A DNA stretch of 11,356 bases from HGM12587 sp945786935 (GTDB lineage Bacteria; Bacillota; Clostridia; Lachnospirales; Lachnospiraceae). Positions within the stretch are counted from its first letter, which is position 1. Every line of letters begins with the position of its first letter. The notes under the pieces were generated by a model. It ran no database searches. It saw only the letters and a list, made by a program, of their open reading frames with translations, and was not told the origin of the DNA. Shown here in pieces: positions 1-5,622 of the stretch. Made by a program: the position numbers and the translations under genes. The stretch is taken from the NCBI GenBank assembly GCA_945786935.1, contig CALZFY010000069.1, forward strand, positions 1 to 11,356, in the 5' to 3' direction.

Positions 1-1361
1 ATATCCTCGTCTGTTAAGGTACAGTTTGCATTCAGCTCTTTTCGAAGCTTCTGTAAATTTTCCTTCGGCAAAGACATTCCTGCCGCCATGGGGTGGCCGC
101 CAAATTTTGTCAGCAGGTCACTGACCTTGCACAGCTCCTCAAACATATGATAGCCCGGAATGGAACGGCCGGAGCCCTTGATTCCTTCTTCGGCATCGGT
201 CAGCACTATCGTAGGACGGTAAAAACGTTCCTTTACCTTCCCTGCAATGATCCCTGCAATACTTTCGTGACAGTCAGGAAGATAGATCACCAGTACCTTT
301 TCACTTCGCCTGCCTGTTTCCAATACCTGCCGGATGGCTTCCTCCACACCTTCCGCTGTCAGCTCCTTACGGCTGTCATTTAAAGCCTTCAGATCCCCCG
401 CCAGACGGTCTGCCGTCGCCTTATCGCCACTGGCAAACAGCTCCAGTGCACGTTTGGCAGTGTCTAAGCGTCCCCCTGCATTGATACAGGGGCCTAAAAC
501 GAAGCCAATGTGATAGGCACTGATGGCATCCTGATCCAGTCCGTTGACCTGAATTAAAGACTGAAGTCCCAGATTTTTTGTATGCTGAATCCTTTTCAGC
601 CCCTCTTTCACAATGATCCTGTTTTCATCCTGAAGCTCCATAATATCTCCAACCGTGGCAATGGCTGCAAATTCCAGAAGCTTGTAAGCTTCTTCCCTTG
701 CAATGCACCAGTCCTCATACAAGGCATCTACCAGCTTCCATGCAACGACTCCTCCACACAAACCTTTCCATGGGTAGGTACATCTCTCCTGCTTCGGGTT
801 AATGACCACCTCTGCCGGAGGAAGCTTCTCCTGTCTGGCTCCATCCAGTTCCACAAAAGGTACCTCATGATGATCTGTCACCAGCACCTTCATGCCCAGT
901 GTATTGGCGTAAGCGATCTGCTCACTGGCACTGATACCGTTGTCACAGGTGACGATGAAGTCCACACCATCCCGATTTGCCTGATCAATAAGCTGCTCGT
1001 TGATACCATAGCCATCCTTGATCCGGTCCGGAATCACAGTATCTACATTTGCTCCTGCTCTTTTAAGACCTGTCAGCAAAATGTAGGTAGAACACACACC
1101 GTCAATATCATAATCACCGATGATCCGAATCTTTTTTCCGGCTTCTATGGCACTTCGAAGAAGATTGATTGCCTCCCTCATGCCAGAGAGTAACCATGGT
1201 GAATACAGATCATCCACTGTACCGTAAAGATATTTGCGGATCTGCTCGTCTCCAATGACATCCCGATTCCTGATAATACGGGCTGTCATGGGCGTAATAT
1301 GAAATTTCTTTCCTATTTCCTGAAAATCTGCTTTTTTTGCAGATACAAACCATTTTTTCAT
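1..1361 (-). CDS. recJ: Single-stranded-DNA-specific exonuclease RecJ (3' end outside window)
   Basis: RecJ is a cytoplasmic 5'-3' exonuclease on single-stranded DNA that acts in recombinational and mismatch repair. The first 453 residues are visible; clostridial homologues are usually near 570-600, so about the last fifth is missing at the window edge. DHH-family motifs are intact: GDYDIDG at residues 82-88 (Asp83/85/87), a CDNG at 139-142, DHH at 163-165, the DHHA1 linker region with NAGGR at 294-298, and GGHPMAAG at 421-428. The start (MKKWFVSAKKADF) fits the conserved clostridial N-terminus. There is, however, no Shine-Dalgarno sequence before it, and it lies only 12 bases past the T-run of a terminator that ends scfB. 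No ATG, GTG or TTG is available in frame further upstream before that hairpin. Identification is from motifs and recognised family sequence. Confidence 0.95.
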   Translation of the reverse strand, partial: MKKWFVSAKKADFQEIGKKFHITPMTARIIRNRDVIGDEQIRKYLYGTVDDLYSPWLLSGMREAINLLRSAIEAGKKIRIIGDYDIDGVCSTYILLTGLKRAGANVDTVIPDRIKDGYGINEQLIDQANRDGVDFIVTCDNGISASEQIAYANTLGMKVLVTDHHEVPFVELDGARQEKLPPAEVVINPKQERCTYPWKGLCGGVVAWKLVDALYEDWCIAREEAYKLLEFAAIATVGDIMELQDENRIIVKEGLKRIQHTKNLGLQSLIQVNGLDQDAISAYHIGFVLGPCINAGGRLDTAKRALELFASGDKATADRLAGDLKALNDSRKELTAEGVEEAIRQVLETGRRSEKVLVIYLPDCHESIAGIIAGKVKERFYRPTIVLTDAEEGIKGSGRSIPGYHMFEELCKVSDLLTKFGGHPMAAGMSLPKENLQKLRKELNANCTLTDED

Positions 1362-1373
1362 AAATACAAAACC

Positions 1374-1405
1374 AAAAAGGGCATGGAGCCAAAAGCCACA
1401 TGCCC
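1374..1405 (-). terminator. Rho-independent terminator after scfB
   Basis: Read on the minus strand, a GGGCATG / CATGCCC stem (7 bp, 13-nt loop) is followed directly by TTTTTGGTTTT. It begins 12 bases after the scfB stop codon and ends just before the recJ start, so recJ must be expressed by read-through or from a promoter not recognised here. Confidence 0.75.
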
Positions 1406-1416
1406 GTCACTTTATT

Positions 1417-2772
1417 TTATTTGTCAGCTGTTGCTGCCTTGATCATGATGGCACATTCCACACGTTTTCTCTGTAAGTCACATCCAATATCATAGGCATC
1501 CATAATAGAGCCATGGAAATTGTAGGAATTGGCTGCACATCCACCACTGCAATAGAATTTTGCAAAGCACTTTTTACATTTTTCTTTTGCATAAACATTG
1601 CATGCCTTAAATTCACGGCAAATTTCCGGTTTCACGATACCTTCATCCACATTTCCCAGAAGGAATTTTTCATTTCCTACAAACTGATGGCAAGGATAAA
1701 GATCACCCCACGGAGTAACTGCCAGATATTCTGTTCCCGAACCACATCCGGAAAGTCTCTTGGCAACACAGGGACCTCCTGTTAAATCAATCATAAAATG
1801 GAAGAAGTTAAAATCCTTATCTGTTTTGTATCTTGCAACCATTTCTCTGGCAAGGTTGTCATATTCTTCAAAAATCTTTGGAAGATCCTCTTCTCTGATG
1901 GCATAATCTTCCTCCGGCTGTGCCACAACCGGTTCCACGGAGATCTGTTTAAATCCAAGATCTGCCATATGGAGTACATCTTTGGAGAAATCCAGATTGT
2001 GTCTTGTAAAGGTTCCGCGAACATAATAATTGGTCTGATTTCTGCTCTCTGCCAGCTTCTGGAATTTTGGAACGATGAGATCGTAGCTTCCCTGTCCTTT
2101 TCTGAACGGACGCATATAATCGTGAACATCTTTACGTCCATCGATACTAAGAACCACGTTGCTCATTTCCCTATTGGCAAATTCCATCACCTCGTCATTT
2201 AACAAAACACCGTTGGTCGTCAGGGTAAAACGGAATTTCTTGTTATGGATTTCTTCCTGGCTTCTTCCATAGGCAACCAGATCCTTCACTACCTGCCAGT
2301 TCATCAGTGGCTCACCGCCAAAGAAGTCTACTTCCAGGTTTCTTCTGTTACCGGAGTTTGCAATAAGGAAATCCAGTGCTTTCTTTCCAACCTCATAGCT
2401 CATGAGGGCACGTCTTCCGTGATATTCGCCTTCTTCCGCAAAACAGTAGCGGCATGCCAGGTTACAATCGTGGGCAATATGTAAACAAAGTGCCTTTACA
2501 ACAGTTGGTCTGTCGGCAAAGCCGTCAATATATTTCTCATAAACATCTTCGGTAAATAATCTGCCGGCATCCTTTAGCTCTGTGATCTCATCCCAGGCTT
2601 CCCCGATATCCTTTGGATCATACTGACCGGAAAGCTTATCTGTAATTTCTTCTTTCGTGTATACTTCATACATTGCGATAATGTCATAGCTCATGTCATC
2701 CACTACATGAATGGAACCTGAATTGACATCCATTACAATGTTATATCCATTATTCTTGTACTGATGAATCAT
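1417..2772 (-). CDS. scfB: SCIFF peptide maturase, radical SAM/SPASM thioether synthase (CteB-like)
   Basis: This 451-residue enzyme is the maturase of the adjacent SCIFF peptide. It should use S-adenosylmethionine radical chemistry to cross-link a cysteine sulfur to a non-alpha carbon of a Thr-type acceptor (ranthipeptide class). Residues 1-90 resemble a RiPP recognition domain, which binds the peptide leader. The radical SAM cluster motif CNLACRYC is at 103-110 (Cys103, 107, 110), with FGGEPL at 151-156 and LTTNG at 184-188. The C-terminal SPASM region is cysteine-rich (Cys335, 343, 361, 385, 391, 399, 402, 408, 412, 431, 440), enough for two auxiliary Fe-S clusters. The length matches the family. 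A GGGAG-type binding site precedes the ATG at about 12 bases. It follows scfA by 89 bases, with a stem-loop between them, and a terminator follows it. Confidence 0.95.
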   Translation of the reverse strand: MIHQYKNNGYNIVMDVNSGSIHVVDDMSYDIIAMYEVYTKEEITDKLSGQYDPKDIGEAWDEITELKDAGRLFTEDVYEKYIDGFADRPTVVKALCLHIAHDCNLACRYCFAEEGEYHGRRALMSYEVGKKALDFLIANSGNRRNLEVDFFGGEPLMNWQVVKDLVAYGRSQEEIHNKKFRFTLTTNGVLLNDEVMEFANREMSNVVLSIDGRKDVHDYMRPFRKGQGSYDLIVPKFQKLAESRNQTNYYVRGTFTRHNLDFSKDVLHMADLGFKQISVEPVVAQPEEDYAIREEDLPKIFEEYDNLAREMVARYKTDKDFNFFHFMIDLTGGPCVAKRLSGCGSGTEYLAVTPWGDLYPCHQFVGNEKFLLGNVDEGIVKPEICREFKACNVYAKEKCKKCFAKFYCSGGCAANSYNFHGSIMDAYDIGCDLQRKRVECAIMIKAATADK

Positions 2773-2817
2773 CGTTTTTTCTTTCTCCCTAAAAAAATCA
2801 AATGTGAGAAACGAAGA

Positions 2818-2844
2818 TAAGCAGCGACAAAATGTCGCTGCTTA
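2818..2844 (-). promoter_or_regulatory. Perfect 12-bp stem-loop between scfA and scfB
   Basis: TAAGCAGCGACA and TGTCGCTGCTTA form a perfect inverted repeat around a 3-nt loop, 17 bases after the scfA stop. On the minus strand no immediate U-tract follows; the T-run at about 2791-2797 begins roughly 20 bases later. That fits an attenuating or mRNA-stabilising hairpin, which would let the small peptide message outnumber the maturase message, better than a full terminator. The role is inferred; the structure is read directly. Confidence 0.7.
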
Positions 2845-2861
2845 CCAGTTTATTGCCTCAC

Positions 2862-3005
2862 TTATTTGTGGTTTTCGCAAGTCTGATTTCCTACTGTGCA
2901 GGAAGTCTTACATGCTGACTGGCAAGATGTCTGGCATTCTCCGCATCCGCCTTTTTTCATTGTATTCTGTAATACCTGTGTATTCAAAGTCTTTACATGC
3001 TTCAT
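2862..3005 (-). CDS. scfA: SCIFF ranthipeptide precursor (six cysteines in about 45 residues)
   Basis: This 47-residue RiPP precursor carries six cysteines at 21, 24, 28, 32, 36 and 43 in the highly conserved SCIFF pattern (GGCGECQTSCQSACKTSC, then VGNQTC). Residues 1-18 form the leader that the maturase recognises. In the related Clostridium thermocellum peptide CteA, as I recall, a thioether joins Cys32 to Thr37; both residues occur at the same numbers here. The start at 3005 is chosen because AGGAGG at 3014-3019 lies 8 bases upstream. The in-frame ATG at 3011 is only 2 bases from it, and a longer reading from 3050 would begin upstream of the binding site and inside the promoter. It has its own promoter and lies next to the maturase. 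No dedicated protease or exporter gene is visible nearby. Ranthipeptides have been linked to quorum-type signalling in clostridia, but the function here is not shown. Confidence 0.96.
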   Translation of the reverse strand: MKHVKTLNTQVLQNTMKKGGCGECQTSCQSACKTSCTVGNQTCENHK

Positions 3006-3038
3006 CTTCATGTCCTCCTGATAATCATACTTGTAGTA

Positions 3039-3066
3039 ATTATAACACAACCCTATAGAAATGCAA
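3039..3066 (-). promoter_or_regulatory. SigA-type promoter of scfA with extended -10
   Basis: On the minus strand there is TTGCAT (3061-3066), a 16-bp spacer and TATAAT (3039-3044), preceded by TGT, which gives the extended -10 TGnTATAAT. The predicted transcript starts near 3032, leaving a leader of about 27 bases that contains the AGGAGG site. The perfect -10 suggests strong, separate transcription of the peptide gene. Confidence 0.8.
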
Positions 3067-3078
3067 TCTTTTTTTATT

Positions 3079-3444
3079 TCAGGAAATCATTCCGCCGATC
3101 ATTCCGCCACCGAGACAGAGCAAAAGATTCAGCACGAACTGGGACAGATCGGCATGGAATCCTTTCTTTACGATCAATGTAATACCAAGCAGCACGATCA
3201 CATACAAAAATCCCATCAGCATTCCCCAGACAAACTTTTTCGTTCCCTGAACCTTCCCTGCAAAGAAGCCGCCCACCAGACAGGACACTACATACACTAC
3301 ACTGATTCCTATGGAAATCACTTTCCCGCCCGGTTGGAGCTGCCATACAAAAAGTGCCAGAACAAACAGCAATATTGCAGTTGTCACAAACATGGCAAGC
3401 ATGATCTTCCCCAGACTTTTTGCGTGATCCAATAAATAATTCAT
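3079..3444 (-). CDS. TIGR04086 family four-helix membrane protein
   Basis: A 121-residue integral membrane protein with four hydrophobic helices at about residues 12-35, 41-64, 71-93 and 100-120; the last is glycine-rich (LGGGMIGGMI). It resembles the TIGR04086 (YrzE-like) family of unknown function, which is often found beside SCIFF genes in clostridia. The start at 3444 (MNYLLDHAK) is preferred because the GAGGGG site at 3451-3456 lies 6 bases upstream; it would touch the alternative ATG at 3450. It lies upstream of scfA on the same strand, and the scfA -35 box is only 13 bases from its stop. Transcription can therefore run on into scfA, although scfA has its own promoter. A role in peptide export or immunity is only a guess. 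Confidence 0.87.
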   Translation of the reverse strand: MNYLLDHAKSLGKIMLAMFVTTAILLFVLALFVWQLQPGGKVISIGISVVYVVSCLVGGFFAGKVQGTKKFVWGMLMGFLYVIVLLGITLIVKKGFHADLSQFVLNLLLCLGGGMIGGMIS

Positions 3445-3470
3445 AGACATCCCCTCGCCTTTATTTACCT

Positions 3471-3495
3471 GTTACTTTCACTCCGCTCCGGTAAC
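3471..3495. repeat. Palindromic interspersed repeat, copy 1
   Basis: A 25-base element with GTTAC / GTAAC ends and a centre related to copy 2 (TTCACTCCGCTCCG against TTCACTTCGTTCC). It lies 8 bases from copy 2 as an imperfect tandem, in the leader of the TIGR04086 gene. No T-run follows on the minus strand. Confidence 0.65.
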
Positions 3496-3503
3496 CCCAA
3501 AAA

Positions 3504-3527
3504 TTACTGTTCACTTCGTTCCAGTAA
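3504..3527. repeat. Palindromic interspersed repeat, copy 2, terminator-like on the minus strand
   Basis: TTACTG and CAGTAA flank a 12-base centre. On the minus strand the hairpin is followed at once by TTTTT. It starts about 4 bases after the predicted start of the TIGR04086 transcript, so it would form at the 5' end of that RNA. The centre matches copy 1 and copy 3 (shared CGTTCCAGTAAC with copy 3). Confidence 0.7.
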
Positions 3528-3538
3528 CGAGAAAATAC

Positions 3539-3566
3539 TTTATACATATTTAATATATGCGGTCAC
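3539..3566 (-). promoter_or_regulatory. Probable promoter of the TIGR04086 gene
   Basis: On the minus strand there is GTGACC (3561-3566; 4 of 6 to consensus), a 16-bp spacer and TATAAA (3539-3544) preceded by TG. Its -35 box abuts the -35 box of the divergent hemolysin-family promoter. The leader of about 88 bases would carry both palindromic repeats. Moderate support from the boxes alone. Confidence 0.5.
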
Positions 3567-3595
3567 TTGAAATATTAGGAAAAATATTGTATATT
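3567..3595 (+). promoter_or_regulatory. SigA-type promoter of the hemolysin-family gene
   Basis: TTGAAA (3567-3572), a 17-bp spacer and TATATT (3590-3595), followed by a leader of about 45 bases with AGGAG at 3631-3635. Position and strand fit the CNNM/CorC gene that starts at 3646. Confidence 0.7.
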
Positions 3596-3645
3596 GTGGG
3601 TTGATTAACTAAAAACAGTATAAGTACAAAAGGAGTGAACTTATT

Positions 3646-4944
3646 TTGGGTCCCAGTGATGCCATACAATTTATCGTATTAATTATTTTATTAGTGTTAT
3701 CAGCGTTTTTTTCTTCTGCGGAAACAGCACTTACCACGGTCAACAGGCTCCGTATCCGTACTCTGGTAGATGAGGGGGATGCACGTGCCATCACACTTTT
3801 CAAAGTGATCGATGATCCCGGTAAGCTGTTAAGTGCAATTTTAATAGGAAACAACCTTGTAAATATTTCCGCTTCTTCCCTGGCAACTGTCCTTGCGACA
3901 CATTACTTCGGAAGTGCCGGTGCCGGAATTGCTACCGGTGTTTTGACCATTCTGGTCCTCATTTTCGGAGAGGTGACACCGAAAACCATGGCTTCCTTAG
4001 AGGCAGAGAAGATGTCCCTTCGATATGCGAAAACCATTTACACACTGATGGTTATATTTACCCCTGTGATTTTTGTGTTGGATTTTCTATCCGGCTGTAT
4101 CTTACGTCTTATGGGCGTAGATCCGGATGCACGAGATGATTCCGTGACAGAAGAAGACTTGCGTACCATTGTTGAGGCAGGTCACGAAGACGGTGTTCTG
4201 GAAACAGAAGAACATAAAATGATCAATAATGTATTTGATTTTGGAGAGCATCAGGCCAAAGATATTATGATTCCCCGTGTCGATATGTGCTTCCTGAAAC
4301 TGGATGCCACCTATGAAGAGTTTATGGAGATCTATCGGGAAGAAAAATTCACACGTATTCCGGTTTATGAGGAAACCAGAGATAATGTCATCGGTATTTT
4401 AAATGTAAAGGACCTTCTTCTTTATGACAGAAAAGAAGAATTCCACGTAAGGGATTTTCTCCGTGAAGCCTATTTTACCTATGAGTTTAAAAACACCTCC
4501 GAGCTTCTGGTGGAAATGCGTAAAAACTCCATCAGTATTGCCATTGTATTAGACGAATACGGTGCAACGGCAGGTCTTGTTACTTTAGAAGACTTAATTG
4601 AGGAGATCGTCGGTGATATCCGTGATGAATTCGACGAAGCAGAAGAAGAAGAGGTTCTGCTCCTTGGCGAAGGTGAATATCTGGTAGAGGGCTCCTGCAA
4701 GCTGGAGGATCTCAATGATATGATCGGTCTGGGAATTGAATCTGAGGATTACGATTCCATCGGCGGTATTGTCATCGATGCCCTGCAGCATCTTCCTTCT
4801 GAGGGTGAAGAGGTCACCATAGAAAACGGTACCCGCCTGATCGTGGAAAAGGTGGACAAAAACCGTATCGAAAAGGTACACATTTATCTTCCGGAGCCAC
4901 AAAGTGAGGAAACAGAAGAAACTGATGATTCCGAAGAATCATAG
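3646..4944 (+). CDS. Hemolysin-family CNNM/CBS/CorC membrane protein
   Basis: A 432-residue membrane protein of the CNNM/DUF21 - CBS - CorC_HlyC architecture, a family linked to Mg2+ (and possibly Na+/Co2+) transport or efflux; the name hemolysin is historical. Residues 1-160 hold hydrophobic segments at about 5-26, 60-84, 91-112 and 131-157, with family motifs FFSSAETAL (21-29), IGNNLVNI (67-74) and GEVTPK (108-113). A CBS pair follows at about 205-325, including MIPR (208-211), TRIPVY (236-241) and DEYG..GLVTLEDLIEEIVG. The CorC_HlyC domain is at about 338-415, and the tail is acidic (EETEETDDSEES). The start is a TTG with AGGAG 10 bases upstream; no ATG is in frame before the conserved N-terminal helix. 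It is transcribed alone and converges with the 160-residue gene. The substrate cannot be assigned from sequence. Confidence 0.9.
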   Translation: MGPSDAIQFIVLIILLVLSAFFSSAETALTTVNRLRIRTLVDEGDARAITLFKVIDDPGKLLSAILIGNNLVNISASSLATVLATHYFGSAGAGIATGVLTILVLIFGEVTPKTMASLEAEKMSLRYAKTIYTLMVIFTPVIFVLDFLSGCILRLMGVDPDARDDSVTEEDLRTIVEAGHEDGVLETEEHKMINNVFDFGEHQAKDIMIPRVDMCFLKLDATYEEFMEIYREEKFTRIPVYEETRDNVIGILNVKDLLLYDRKEEFHVRDFLREAYFTYEFKNTSELLVEMRKNSISIAIVLDEYGATAGLVTLEDLIEEIVGDIRDEFDEAEEEEVLLLGEGEYLVEGSCKLEDLNDMIGLGIESEDYDSIGGIVIDALQHLPSEGEEVTIENGTRLIVEKVDKNRIEKVHIYLPEPQSEETEETDDSEES

Positions 4945-4966
4945 CCGTATTACAGTATAAGGATTT

Positions 4967-5449
4967 TTAAGAGGACTCCCATTGGATTGATGAGAGTCCT
5001 TTCAATTTCTCAATCTGTGTTTCCTCCAATTTATATTCCTTTTGAATCTTCTTAAAAAACCCATCTTCACGGCAGCCGTTATCTTCCCATAAAAAGACGC
5101 ATTTTTCCTTCCATGGAAGAAGCTGCAAATAGATCTTATCACATTCCTCCAAAAGCTTTGGCATGGCCACCATGATCTGATCGGCCTCATTTAAGATCGA
5201 TTCCATCCCTTCCCTGCGATGGCTTTCAATATATACGATCTGCAGATTTTTATTCTCCTTTTCAAATAATGTATCAGGTGTACTCACAGGCGGCGTCCCA
5301 TACAGCTCCACCTGCTTTGCCTGCCTGGAAGGAAGGCAAAACTGCTGAGATCGGTTACAAAGCCATTGATAAAAAAATCTTGCATTTCCCTGACACCCGG
5401 ACGGCAAAAATGTCTCCCAGGGATTTGCGCATACTACTGCAATTTTCAT
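4967..5449 (-). CDS. Unrecognised 160-residue protein, possibly flavodoxin/Rossmann-like
   Basis: I do not recognise the family. The gene is credible: AAGGAG at 5458-5463 lies 8 bases before the ATG, a good promoter and a leader precede it, it fills the space between two genes, and it ends in a terminator shared with its convergent neighbour. The N-terminus MKIAVVCAN looks like a first beta strand and loop of a flavodoxin or Rossmann fold. Further strand-like pieces are NLQIVYIES, ADQIMVAMPKLL and EKCVFLWEDNG, and a charged helix ends the protein. Seven cysteines (8, 19, 31, 38, 103, 117, 126) are many for this size. No signal peptide or membrane segment is visible, so it is probably cytoplasmic. 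A redox or flavin role is possible but not shown. Confidence 0.72.
   Translation of the reverse strand: MKIAVVCANPWETFLPSGCQGNARFFYQWLCNRSQQFCLPSRQAKQVELYGTPPVSTPDTLFEKENKNLQIVYIESHRREGMESILNEADQIMVAMPKLLEECDKIYLQLLPWKEKCVFLWEDNGCREDGFFKKIQKEYKLEETQIEKLKGLSSIQWESS
4972..5000. terminator. Shared terminator hairpin of two convergent genes
   Basis: AGGACTC / GAGTCCT arms extend inwards past one mismatch to CAT / ATG, giving about 10 pairs around a 7-base loop. On the plus strand TTCAATTTCTC follows, 28 bases after the hemolysin-family stop. On the minus strand it lies inside the last codons of the 160-residue gene and ends at its stop. The T-runs are weak on both sides. Confidence 0.6.
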
Positions 5450-5480
5450 TTTAGAAACTCCTTAAAACAAATGGATATTT

Positions 5481-5495
5481 TGGAAGATACTTCCA
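5481..5495. promoter_or_regulatory. Small perfect palindrome in the leader of the 160-residue gene
   Basis: TGGAAG / CTTCCA with a 3-base centre, 18 bases upstream of the ribosome binding site. It could be an operator or a small leader hairpin; there is no evidence beyond the symmetry. Confidence 0.35.
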
Positions 5496-5515
5496 TGAAA
5501 TTAAGATAAAAAGAA

Positions 5516-5555
5516 ACTGTCCGCTACTGTTTCCTGCGTTCCAGTAACGGGCAGT
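5516..5555 (-). terminator. Palindromic repeat, copy 3, extended into a terminator-like hairpin
   Basis: Nested arms ACTG-CCG-TACTG and CAGTA-CGG-CAGT form a stem of about 14 bp with one G.U pair and one mismatch, around a 12-base loop. On the minus strand TTTCTTTTTATC follows, as in a rho-independent terminator. The inner part shares CGTTCCAGTAAC with copy 2. It lies downstream of the amidase gene, which it may terminate, and about 6 bases past the predicted start of the next minus-strand transcript, so it may also act as an attenuator in the leader of the 160-residue gene. Confidence 0.7.
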
Positions 5556-5567
5556 CACCATAGATTT

Positions 5568-5596
5568 ATTATAAAGGGAGATGTATCATTTGTAAA
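5568..5596 (-). promoter_or_regulatory. SigA-type promoter upstream of the 160-residue gene
   Basis: On the minus strand there is TTTACA (5591-5596), a 17-bp spacer and a perfect TATAAT (5568-5573). The predicted start is near 5561, giving a leader of about 110 bases that contains the terminator-like repeat copy 3. A weak AAGGGA / TCCCTT inverted repeat overlaps the spacer and could instead belong to the end of the amidase transcript. Confidence 0.7.
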
Positions 5597-5622
5597 TTCC
5601 CTTAAAAAGAAAAATGTTAAAA

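Noticed and set aside
582..1193. Long open frame (203 codons) on the plus strand
   Set aside because: It lies wholly antisense to recJ, whose motifs are intact, and its translation resembles no protein; cysteine- and histidine-rich composition is typical of reverse reading.
3009..3050. N-terminal extension of the SCIFF peptide (from 3050 or 3011)
   Set aside because: The ATG at 3050 lies upstream of the predicted transcript start, inside the promoter; the ATG at 3011 is only 2 bases from the AGGAGG site. The start at 3005 has ideal spacing and gives the usual family length.
3074..3346. 90-codon minus-strand frame overlapping the TIGR04086 gene
   Set aside because: A shifted frame of a convincing membrane protein; arginine-rich, without a binding site.
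5574..5602. AAGGGA / TCCCTT inverted repeat as an amidase terminator
   Set aside because: The loop is about 18 bases and the T-run is actually the TATAAT box; the copy 3 hairpin downstream is a better terminator.
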